Part shown: piece after piece, positions 1 through 5,405 of the stretch
Position numbering within the stretch: position 1 is the stretch's first letter
Layout of the letters: each line of letters starts with the position of its first letter
DNA from: Thermoleophilia bacterium
GTDB lineage: Bacteria > Actinomycetota > Thermoleophilia > Miltoncostaeales > Miltoncostaeaceae
NCBI GenBank assembly: GCA_029861485.1
Contig: JAOTZF010000114.1
Location: 1 to 6,019 of the forward strand
Length of the DNA stretch: 6,019 nt
Direction: 5' to 3'
Translations under genes and position numbers: made by a program
Notes under the pieces: model-generated
What the model saw: only the letters and a program-made list of their open reading frames with translations
What the model was told of the DNA's origin: nothing
Database searches by the model: none

Positions 1-826
1 GTGCGCGAGCGCGGCCCGGCGAGTCGCGCGGGGCGACGCGCCCTATGCCTTCGTCCCGGCAGGCGGCTCACATCACGGCCTGTCCAATCGCGCCTGGGGG
101 TTCGGCCTCTACAACGAGACGGCAATGGCGGTGCAGACGCTGCTCGATGGTGGCGCCGGACGAGTCGCCTATGTTGATCTCGACGTGCACCACGGCAACG
201 GCACCCAGTGGATCTACTACGAGAACCCGAACGTGCTGACGGTCTCCGTGCACGAGAGCGGGCGCCATCTGTTTCCCGGGTCCGGCTTCGCAAACGAGAT
301 CGGGGGGCCGAGCGCGGAGGGGTCCAGCGTCAACGTGGCGCTACCGCCGTTCTGCGGCGATGACGCCTACCGACGTGCCTTCACCGAGATCGTCGCGCCG
401 GTGGTGCGCGCGTTCTCGCCTGAGGCGATCGTGGCCCAGTGCGGCGTCGACCATCACCACGCCGATCCGCTGTCGCACCTCCAGACCACCATGCGCCTCT
501 ACCCCGAGCTGTGGTCGGGGCTGAGGGATGTGGCGGACGACACCTGCGGCCGGCTCGTCGCCCTCGGCGGAGGGGGTTATGACCCGTGCAATGCTCCCCC
601 ACGCGCGTGGGCTCTGCTGATGGGCGAGCTCTCCGGCCAACCCATACCCCAGCAGACGCCGGCGGAGTGGGCCCGGGAGACGACTGAGCTGGACTGCCCC
701 GATCCGCCGGCGGAGGTGCGGGGCGACGAGCAAGTGATGCCGCCAGCCGGCGCCGTCACCGCGCAGGTCGACCAGGCCCTGGCCGAGACGCGCGCTGCGG
801 TCGGTCGCTTCTGGCAGCTCGCCTAG
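1..826 (+). CDS. Histone deacetylase / AcuC-family Zn-dependent deacetylase, 5' truncated
   Basis: This is the C-terminal part (about 274 residues, first full codon at 2) of a class I HDAC-like deacetylase; family members remove acyl groups from lysines or small amines in the cytoplasm. Fragment residues 21-25 (GGSHH) carry the tandem active-site histidines. Residues 57-65 (YVDLDVHHG) give two zinc ligands, D61 and H63. Residues 147-157 (CGVDHHHADPL) give the third ligand, D155. The catalytic tyrosine is in the LGGGGY motif (Y193). All key residues are present, so the enzyme should be active. The tail after about residue 210 is poorly conserved. The start lies outside the window; the internal ATG at 125 is not the start, because conserved residues precede it. 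It is convergent with trpB2 and shares a CTAG with it at the stop. The substrate (acetoin-linked acetyl-CoA synthetase, polyamine or other) cannot be told from sequence. Confidence 0.93.
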   Translation, partial: CASAARRVARGDAPYAFVPAGGSHHGLSNRAWGFGLYNETAMAVQTLLDGGAGRVAYVDLDVHHGNGTQWIYYENPNVLTVSVHESGRHLFPGSGFANEIGGPSAEGSSVNVALPPFCGDDAYRRAFTEIVAPVVRAFSPEAIVAQCGVDHHHADPLSHLQTTMRLYPELWSGLRDVADDTCGRLVALGGGGYDPCNAPPRAWALLMGELSGQPIPQQTPAEWARETTELDCPDPPAEVRGDEQVMPPAGAVTAQVDQALAETRAAVGRFWQLA

Positions 827-2187
827 CCGACTCTCGGTAGGTCCGCGAGCACCTCCGAGGCCGCGTCGATTTCCTCCTGTGGCAGCTCGTAGTCGGTCAT
901 TCGCCCGGAGAAGTAGTCGTCGTATGCCGCCATGTCGAAGTACCCGTGGCCGCAGAGGTTGAACAGGATCGTCTTGCTGACGCCTTCCCGCCGAGCCTGC
1001 TCCACCTGCTCGACGACGGCGCGCAGGGCGTGGGTCGGCTCGGGTGCCGGCACGATGCCCTCGCTGCGCGCGAAGCGCACGGCCTCTTCGAAGCACTCCG
1101 TCTGGTGGTAAGCGCGTGCGTCGACCACGCCGGTGTGGACCAGATGGGAGACGAGCGGCGCCATACCGTGATACCGCAGGCCGCCGGAGTGAATCGGTGC
1201 GGGGATGAAGTCGTGTCCGAGACTGTGCATCGGCAGCAAGGGCGTGGTCATGGCGGTGTCGCCGAAGTCGTAGCCGTACTCCCCCCTGGTGAGGGTGGGG
1301 CACGCGGCGGGCTCCGCGGCGATCACCGTCATCTCCCTGCCCGCCAGCTTGTCGGCGACGAACGGGAACGAGAGCCCGGCGAGGTTCGAGCCGCCGCCCG
1401 CGCAACCGACGACGACGTCGGGGTAGGCGTCGGCCATCTCCATCTGATCCTTCGCTTCCTGACCCACGACCGTCTGGTGCAGTAGGACGTGGTTGAGGAC
1501 GCTCCCGAGCGAGTATTTCGTGTCCTCTCGAGTGGCCGCGTCCTCGACGGCCTCGCTGATCGCAATCCCGAGGCTGCCGGTCGAGCTCGGGTCTACCGCC
1601 AGAATCGCGCGCCCGGCGTTAGTGTCCTCTGAAGGACTCGCCACGCACGCTCCGCCCCAGGTCTCCATCAGCGTGCGGCGATACGGTTTCGACGCGTACG
1701 AGACCCGCACCATGTAGACCTTGCACTCCATGCCGAACTGACTGCAGGCGAACGAGAGAGCAGAGCCCCATTGGCCGGCACCGGTCTCGGTCGCGATGCG
1801 CTCGACGCCCTCCTCCTTGTTGAAATAGGCCTGCGCGACGGCCGTGTTCGGCTTGTGGCTGCCCGCCGGACTCGTGCCCTCGTACTTGTAGAAGATCTTG
1901 CAGTCGGTCCCGAGCTCACGCTCCCAGTTCTCCGCCCGGTAAAGAGGCGTCGGCCGCCACATCGCGAGGATGTCCCGGACGGGATCCGGAATGGGGATCA
2001 GACGCTCGGCGCTGACCTCCTGGCCGATGAGGGCCATTGGAAAGATCGGAGCCAGCGCCTCGGGACCGATCGGCTCCCCCGTACCGGGGTTCAGCGGCGG
2101 CGGGGGCGGCGCGGGGAGATCCGCCGCGAGGTTGTACCAATGGTCCGGAGTTCCATCCGAGGGCAGATCGAAGCGGCGAGTGGGCAT
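823..2187 (-). CDS. trpB: TrpB2-type tryptophan synthase beta chain (TrpB-like PLP enzyme)
   Basis: A 454-residue PLP enzyme of fold type II that condenses indole with L-serine to make tryptophan. The sequence is of the TrpB2 subgroup (trpB-related, TIGR01415 type), with a long N-terminal extension (residues 1-75, including the proline-rich PAPPPPPLNPGTGEP) absent from the usual TrpB1. The PLP lysine is K112 in GSHKPNTA. The catalytic glutamate is E134 in ETGAGQWG; the W where TrpB1 has H is typical of TrpB2. The phosphate-binding loop is CAGGGSN, residues 262-268. Length matches the family, so it appears complete. The start is ATG at 2185-2187, with a strong ribosome site GGAGG six bases upstream. 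There is no trpA or other trp gene in the window, so it stands alone here. TrpB2 proteins are thought to work without, or only weakly with, TrpA, possibly in indole salvage. Family assignment is firm; the physiological role is inference. Confidence 0.95.
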   Translation of the reverse strand: MPTRRFDLPSDGTPDHWYNLAADLPAPPPPPLNPGTGEPIGPEALAPIFPMALIGQEVSAERLIPIPDPVRDILAMWRPTPLYRAENWERELGTDCKIFYKYEGTSPAGSHKPNTAVAQAYFNKEEGVERIATETGAGQWGSALSFACSQFGMECKVYMVRVSYASKPYRRTLMETWGGACVASPSEDTNAGRAILAVDPSSTGSLGIAISEAVEDAATREDTKYSLGSVLNHVLLHQTVVGQEAKDQMEMADAYPDVVVGCAGGGSNLAGLSFPFVADKLAGREMTVIAAEPAACPTLTRGEYGYDFGDTAMTTPLLPMHSLGHDFIPAPIHSGGLRYHGMAPLVSHLVHTGVVDARAYHQTECFEEAVRFARSEGIVPAPEPTHALRAVVEQVEQARREGVSKTILFNLCGHGYFDMAAYDDYFSGRMTDYELPQEEIDAASEVLADLPRVG

Positions 2188-2193
2188 CGGTTT

Positions 2194-2198
2194 CCTCC
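2194..2198 (-). promoter_or_regulatory. Ribosome binding site of trpB2
   Basis: The minus strand reads GGAGG followed by six bases and then ATG (2185-2187). This near-consensus Shine-Dalgarno sequence fixes the trpB2 start at 2187 and excludes the later in-frame methionines. Confidence 0.8.
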
Positions 2199-2252
2199 AG
2201 GTTTGGGGCGGTCCCAGGGTATTCCAGCCCCAGGGCCGGGCGATAGCTAGAG

Positions 2253-2281
2253 TTGATTCAGCGAGGGTTCGCCCCTAGCGT
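2253..2281 (+). promoter_or_regulatory. Putative sigma-70-type promoter of tRNA-Phe
   Basis: TTGATT (2253-2258) and TAGCGT (2276-2281) are separated by exactly 17 bases. They match the -35 consensus TTGACA at 4 of 6 positions and the -10 consensus TATAAT at 3 of 6, including its most conserved T, A and final T. Initiation would fall near 2288, giving a short 5' leader before the tRNA at 2295. The spacing and position are convincing, but the hexamers are imperfect. Confidence 0.5.
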
Positions 2282-2294
2282 TCCCAGGTCGGGT

Positions 2295-2367
2295 GGCGGG
2301 ATAGCTCAGCTGGTAGAGCACACGACTGAAAATCGTGGTGTCCCCGGTTCGAGTCCGGGTCCCGCCA
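2295..2367 (+). tRNA. tRNA-Phe (anticodon GAA)
   Basis: A complete 73-base cloverleaf. The acceptor arms 2295-2301 (GGCGGGA) and 2360-2366 (TCCCGCC) pair perfectly over 7 bp. The D stem is GCTC/GAGC (2304-2307 with 2316-2319). The anticodon stem CACGA/TCGTG (2321-2325 with 2333-2337) encloses the loop CTGAAAA, so the anticodon is GAA at 2328-2330, reading UUC/UUU. The variable loop is 5 bases. The T stem CCCGG/CCGGG (2343-2347 with 2355-2359) encloses TTCGAGT. The discriminator is A2367. The next bases are CTG, so CCA is not encoded and must be added by a nucleotidyltransferase. The tRNA is divergent from trpB2 and upstream of the stress-protein gene. I see no clear terminator after it. Confidence 0.97.
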
Positions 2368-2481
2368 CTGCACAGGCCCGGTGAGAGCGAGGTGACATAG
2401 GCTTCGGTTTGTCCGCTCCGTCGAGGTCCGCCGTCGCAACACGCGGTACCCACTCGGGGCGTACGCTGGCCCTTCAGCGAC

Positions 2482-2488
2482 GAGGGAG
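2482..2488 (+). promoter_or_regulatory. Ribosome binding site of the universal stress protein gene
   Basis: GAGGGAG lies nine bases before the GTG at 2498-2500. It supports this GTG as the start, which also puts the USP beta-strand 1 motif (VIAGIDG) at residues 5-11, as expected. Confidence 0.65.
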
Positions 2489-2497
2489 CGCCAACTC

Positions 2498-3322
2498 GTG
2501 TTTGACAGGGTTATCGCGGGAATCGATGGCACCCGGGCGAGCTTTGACGCGGGTCGCCAGGCCAGCCGACTGACACGGCCGAGCGGATCACTCACGCTAC
2601 TCGCCGCGACCGATCCTTATCTGGCGGTTCTCAATCGCTGGGGCCCACGCACTCTGGTCGAGGAGGGCGAGCTCCAGAAAGTCGGATCCCCGCCTCTCGC
2701 CCAAGAGCGCCTCGTTCAGTACGCCGACGAGTCGCTCGCCGACATGAGAGCACAGCTGACCGCCCCCGCTTCGATCACCCAGCGCGTGGTCGACGGCGCG
2801 GGGTTGGACGCGCTGCGCCGGGTCGCCGAATCGGAGAACGCCCAGCTGATCGCGCTGGGAGACCACGGCTATCGCCGGCTGCTCGGAATCGCCCGCAGCA
2901 GCACCGCGACCGAGCTGCTGCACGAGGCACCCTGCTCGGTGCTCATCGCCCGGCGGCCGTTCGATCCGGCCGCTTTCCCTGCCAGGCTCGTGGTGGGGGT
3001 GGACAGCTCCGACGAGTCACTCGTCGGGCTCGAGGTGGCGAAGTCGATGCTGAGCGCAATGGGCGGCGAGGCCACCGGGCACGTTTTGGTGGCCGCGGGG
3101 ACCGACTCCGACCTCAGCGAGATCGAGCGCCGCGCCAGCCCGCTGTCGGTGGTGCGGAAGGACGCGCGAGCGGTCAAGGCGCTGACCGATGCCTCAGAGT
3201 CGGCCGATCTGCTGGTCGTCGGAGCACGGGGGCTCTCAGGGGCGACGGCCCTCGGCAGCGTCTCCGAGAGGGTCGCGCACAGCGCCGAGTGCTCCGTGCT
3301 GGTCGTGCGCTCGACGGGCTGA
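2498..3322 (+). CDS. Universal stress protein with two tandem UspA domains
   Basis: A 274-residue cytoplasmic protein with two UspA folds in tandem: domain 1 at about residues 1-152 (opening VIAGIDG, closing CSVLIARR) and domain 2 at about 162-271 (opening LVVGVDSSDES, closing CSVLVVR). Family members bind ATP or act as stress-response regulators, chaperone-like factors or signalling partners. The usual nucleotide motif is G-x2-G-x9-G-S/T. In domain 1, GDHG (121-124) is kept but the later G-S/T has become RSS, so binding is doubtful. In domain 2, GARG (242-245) is followed by GS (253-254) after only seven residues instead of nine, and the domain is short (about 110 residues against about 140). 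It starts at GTG with a Shine-Dalgarno sequence. A GC-rich hairpin follows the stop. The exact role is unknown. Confidence 0.93.
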   Translation: MFDRVIAGIDGTRASFDAGRQASRLTRPSGSLTLLAATDPYLAVLNRWGPRTLVEEGELQKVGSPPLAQERLVQYADESLADMRAQLTAPASITQRVVDGAGLDALRRVAESENAQLIALGDHGYRRLLGIARSSTATELLHEAPCSVLIARRPFDPAAFPARLVVGVDSSDESLVGLEVAKSMLSAMGGEATGHVLVAAGTDSDLSEIERRASPLSVVRKDARAVKALTDASESADLLVVGARGLSGATALGSVSERVAHSAECSVLVVRSTG

Positions 3323-3333
3323 CAGAGCGCGAT

Positions 3334-3349
3334 GCGGCCTGTGGGCCGC
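3334..3349 (+). terminator. GC-rich hairpin after the universal stress protein gene
   Basis: GCGGCC and GGCCGC form a perfect 6-bp stem with a TGTG loop, beginning 11 bases after the TGA of the stress-protein gene. No T-run follows (CTTGCC), so this is at best a U-less terminator of the kind common in GC-rich bacteria, or a transcript 3'-end stabiliser. Confidence 0.45.
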
Positions 3350-3397
3350 CTTGCCGATCGCGGACCCGCCGAAGATCTCTCCTCCCCTGCGTGCGTA

Positions 3398-3412
3398 GGT
3401 CTCCGGGAGACC
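3398..3412. promoter_or_regulatory. 15-bp palindrome, candidate operator upstream of the MDR oxidoreductase
   Basis: GGTCTCCGGGAGACC is an inverted repeat with 7-bp arms (GGTCTCC/GGAGACC) around one central base. A one-base loop is impossible in RNA, so binding of a dimeric regulator to DNA is a better reading than a hairpin. It covers the place where a -35 element would sit relative to the -10-like TAGCAT at 3427-3432. It also overlaps GGGAGA, the only Shine-Dalgarno-like sequence upstream of the next gene. No regulator gene is in the window, so its identity is unknown. Confidence 0.45.
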
Positions 3413-3426
3413 TCGATGGTCGCGGG

Positions 3427-3432
3427 TAGCAT
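3427..3432 (+). promoter_or_regulatory. Candidate -10 element for the MDR oxidoreductase gene
   Basis: TAGCAT matches TATAAT at 4 of 6 positions (T1, A2, A5, T6). It lies seven bases before an in-frame GTG at 3440, the geometry expected of a leaderless transcript starting at the initiation codon. There is no recognisable TTGACA at the -35 position, which is occupied by the palindrome at 3398-3412; an activator-dependent promoter would explain that. This is inference. Confidence 0.35.
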
Positions 3433-3460
3433 TCGGCCGGTGCGTTCCATCCCCGGCCAG

Positions 3461-4429
3461 ATGCGAGCCGTGGTCCTCGACGCGCCGGGACCTCCGGAGG
3501 CGCTGGTGATCCGGCAGTTGCCCATTCCCACCCCCGACGGCGACGAGGTCCTCATCCGGGTGAAGGCGTTTGGCCTCAACCGATCGGAGCTCCACACCCG
3601 GCTCGGACTCGCCGAGGGCGTCGTCTTCCCACGAGTCCTCGGCATCGAGGCCACCGGGTTCGTCGCAGAGTGCCCGGGCGGCGCGTTTCGGACGGGGCAG
3701 AAGGTCGTCGCGATGATGGGCGGAATGGGTCGCTTGTTCGACGGCGGTTATGCGGAGTACACCTCTGTACCGACCTCCCAGGTGGTTCCCTTCGAGAGCA
3801 AACTCGATTGGGCCACGCTGGGCGCGGTCCCGGAGATGCTCCAAACGGCGTACGGTTCCCTGACGGTCGGGCTCGACGCCCAGCCCGGACAGACCATTCT
3901 CATCCGCGGCGGAACCTCGTCGGTGGGAATGGCAACCGCCGTGCTGGCCAAGCGTCGCGACATGACCGTGTTCTCCACGACCCGCAACCCGGACAAGGCG
4001 GGGGCGCTCCAGCAGATCGGCGTGGATCACGTCGTCATCGACGATGGTGAGGTTGCCGCCGCAGTGCGGACGATCGTCCCCGAGGGCGTCGACGCGGCCC
4101 TGGAGCTGATCGGCACCCCCACTCTGCCCGACACCCTCGCGGCGACTCGCGTTCACGGAGTCGTGTGCTTCACCGGCATGCTCAGCAACGAGTGGACGGT
4201 CAAGGATTTCTACCCGATCGACTACCTCCCGCGCGGGGTCCGGCTTACCGCCTACGGAGGGGACGCCGCCGATCTTCCACCGGGAACTCTTCAGCAGTTC
4301 CTCGACGCGGTCGCAGCGGGCGACGCGACCGTACCCATCCATCGCCGGTACACGATGAACGAGATCGCCCAAGCCCACGCGGACATGGAGGCTGGTATCG
4401 CGAGCGGCAAGCTCGTCGTGACGACCTAG
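3461..4429 (+). CDS. Zinc-independent MDR oxidoreductase (quinone oxidoreductase-like)
   Basis: A 322-residue enzyme (from ATG 3461) of the medium-chain dehydrogenase/reductase superfamily. It probably transfers hydride from NADPH to a quinone or enone in the cytoplasm; the substrate is unknown. A GroES-like N-terminal domain comes first (residues 1-125), with GLNRSE at 38-43 in place of the catalytic zinc cysteine and LGIEATG instead of GHE, so no catalytic zinc site is present. A Rossmann domain follows, with the dinucleotide loop GGTSSVG at 150-156. The C-terminal end (KLVVTT) is typical. The start is uncertain. ATG 3461 fits the family N terminus (MRAVVLDAPG) but lacks a Shine-Dalgarno sequence. 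GTG 3440 fits a leaderless transcript. ATG 3416 has GGGAGA five bases upstream. The frame is open from ATG 3332, but that start lies in the preceding hairpin region. The gene follows the stress-protein gene by about 100 bases and is convergent with the pentapeptide gene. Confidence 0.9.
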   Translation: MRAVVLDAPGPPEALVIRQLPIPTPDGDEVLIRVKAFGLNRSELHTRLGLAEGVVFPRVLGIEATGFVAECPGGAFRTGQKVVAMMGGMGRLFDGGYAEYTSVPTSQVVPFESKLDWATLGAVPEMLQTAYGSLTVGLDAQPGQTILIRGGTSSVGMATAVLAKRRDMTVFSTTRNPDKAGALQQIGVDHVVIDDGEVAAAVRTIVPEGVDAALELIGTPTLPDTLAATRVHGVVCFTGMLSNEWTVKDFYPIDYLPRGVRLTAYGGDAADLPPGTLQQFLDAVAAGDATVPIHRRYTMNEIAQAHADMEAGIASGKLVVTT

Positions 4430-4449
4430 CCCGGGACGAGCAACCGGGC
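4429..4449. terminator. Symmetric hairpin between convergent genes
   Basis: GCCCGG (4429-4434) and CCGGGC (4444-4449) form a 6-bp stem with a nine-base loop. It starts at the last base of the oxidoreductase stop and ends 11 bases from the stop of the opposing pentapeptide gene. The position suggests a bidirectional terminator. There is no T-run on either side, so this rests on stem and location. Confidence 0.45.
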
Positions 4450-4460
4450 GCGCTCGAGGC

Positions 4461-5282
4461 CTACCCCCGTTGGTCGAAGACCGGGGCGGTGCCGCAGTCG
4501 CCGGCGACGCAGACCATCCGGGCCGACTTGGGCCCGAAGCCATCGACGCGCGGCCACCGAGTCCTGGTGTCTGCGACGGCCCCCCGGAGGTTCGCGCGAT
4601 CCAGACCCGCGACCCCGCGCAGATCTGCGCCGCGCAAGTCGGCGCCCTGCAGTCGCGCGAAGGTGAGGTCCGCCCCGCGCAGATCGGCGTTGCGGAGGGT
4701 TGCCCCACCCAGTCGGGTGCGCACCAGGGCAGTGGAGCGCAACCTTGCGCCGCTCAGGTCGGTGCCCTGCATGTTGGCTCCGTTCAAAAGGGCTCGTGAG
4801 AGGCGGCGACCCCGGAGGGCCGCCCCGGCCATGTCGCGGCGCCGCAGGTCGATGCCCGAGAGGTCCTTGCGCACACCGAGCTCGACGATCAGGCGCCGCT
4901 TCTCCGCCGCGAGCTCGAAGCCCCGCTCGGCCTCTCGTCGCTCCAGTCCAGCTTGCTCGGTCACCTGCTCGCCCTGCAGGGCCATGAACGAGCCCGTGCC
5001 GAAGAAGAGCGACGCCGCCAAGAGCGCGAGGCCGACCTTCTCACGGTCCTCGGCCTTGCGAAGGTCCGGCGTCCAGAGTGTGAGTCCTGCGATCAGGACG
5101 CAGAAGACCACCCCGAAGACGGCGGTCCAGCGCAGGGCGTCGTGATTGGCGAGGGTCGCGGATACCGCGACCAGGACCCAGGTCGCGCCGAGGGCAGCGG
5201 CACTTCCGAAGATCCTCAAGCGGGTCGATCCAAAGACGGAGGGGTCGGAGCTCGGCACGCGTCTTCTCAGCACGGTCGCCAC
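4461..5282 (-). CDS. Membrane protein with C-terminal pentapeptide repeats
   Basis: A 273-residue protein with three predicted membrane segments at about residues 25-45, 52-70 and 83-102. A charged, probably coiled-coil linker follows (103-137, rich in E, R, A). Then comes a run of A(D/N)Lxx pentapeptide repeats at about 141-237 (for example ADLRGADL, GANMQGTDL), predicted to form a right-handed quadrilateral beta-helix. The last part has the TRWP...GF.P motif often seen closing such proteins, then two cysteines (258, 263). The function of membrane-anchored pentapeptide proteins is unknown; a scaffold or protein-interaction role is a guess. The start is GTG at 5280-5282. No Shine-Dalgarno sequence is visible, a second GTG lies at 5271-5273, and no ATG, GTG or TTG in frame occurs further upstream before the previous gene. 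Co-oriented with the SAM hydrolase 123 bases upstream, so co-transcription is possible. Confidence 0.85.
   Translation of the reverse strand: MATVLRRRVPSSDPSVFGSTRLRIFGSAAALGATWVLVAVSATLANHDALRWTAVFGVVFCVLIAGLTLWTPDLRKAEDREKVGLALLAASLFFGTGSFMALQGEQVTEQAGLERREAERGFELAAEKRRLIVELGVRKDLSGIDLRRRDMAGAALRGRRLSRALLNGANMQGTDLSGARLRSTALVRTRLGGATLRNADLRGADLTFARLQGADLRGADLRGVAGLDRANLRGAVADTRTRWPRVDGFGPKSARMVCVAGDCGTAPVFDQRG
4613..4685. repeat. Direct repeat inside the pentapeptide-coding region
   Basis: The 13-mer CCCCGCGCAGATC occurs at 4613-4625 and again at 4673-4685, exactly 60 bases (four pentapeptide units) apart. Nearby variants (GCGCAAGTC, GGTGAGGTC) sit in the same register. This reflects internal duplication of 15-base codon blocks within the repeat domain rather than an independent DNA element. 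Confidence 0.7.
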
Positions 5283-5405
5283 GCTAGGGCCCTGGCGTGA
5301 TGGCCCGCCCAGCGTCGCTTTAACGCACGGTTTGCTCCGCTCGTATCGACTGTTACAAGGCCGTGATCGCTCGCACCTCGTCCTCCGGCGCGAGACCGCC
5401 TGCGA

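Noticed and set aside
341..1405. A 354-codon minus-strand open frame covering parts of the deacetylase and trpB2.
   Set aside because: It is arginine-rich with no recognisable motif. It overlaps trpB2 in another frame and runs antisense to the deacetylase, and both of those have intact catalytic motifs.
2502..2507. A perfect TTGACA -35 hexamer.
   Set aside because: It lies within the first codons of the stress protein (V-F-D-R), and no -10 hexamer is found 16-18 bases downstream.
2247..2595. Minus-strand frames with peptides such as DPDSNRGHHDFQSCALP and TRTRTGDTTIFSRVLYQLSY.
   Set aside because: These are the well-known spurious translations of a tRNA gene read antisense; they map onto the tRNA-Phe.
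3236..4708. A 490-codon open frame on the minus strand opposite the oxidoreductase, longer than the real gene.
   Set aside because: Its translation is low-complexity R/G/D/H-rich sequence with no family motif and it is antisense to clear MDR and USP coding sequence. Long antisense frames are expected in DNA this rich in G+C.
4570..4880. A dense array of short GC-rich repeats resembling a tandem-repeat or CRISPR-like locus.
   Set aside because: The 15-base periodicity matches the pentapeptide codons of the minus-strand gene; there are no conserved repeats with unique spacers.
5283..5405. The pentapeptide gene is in the same frame as the SAM hydrolase, and the whole 123-base gap is open, so TGA read-through (5406-5408) would fuse the two proteins.
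   Set aside because: A 41-codon stop-free stretch is quite likely by chance at this G+C content, the gap does not look like coding sequence, and the SAM hydrolase ends at a normal family position. I found no confident promoter in the gap either.
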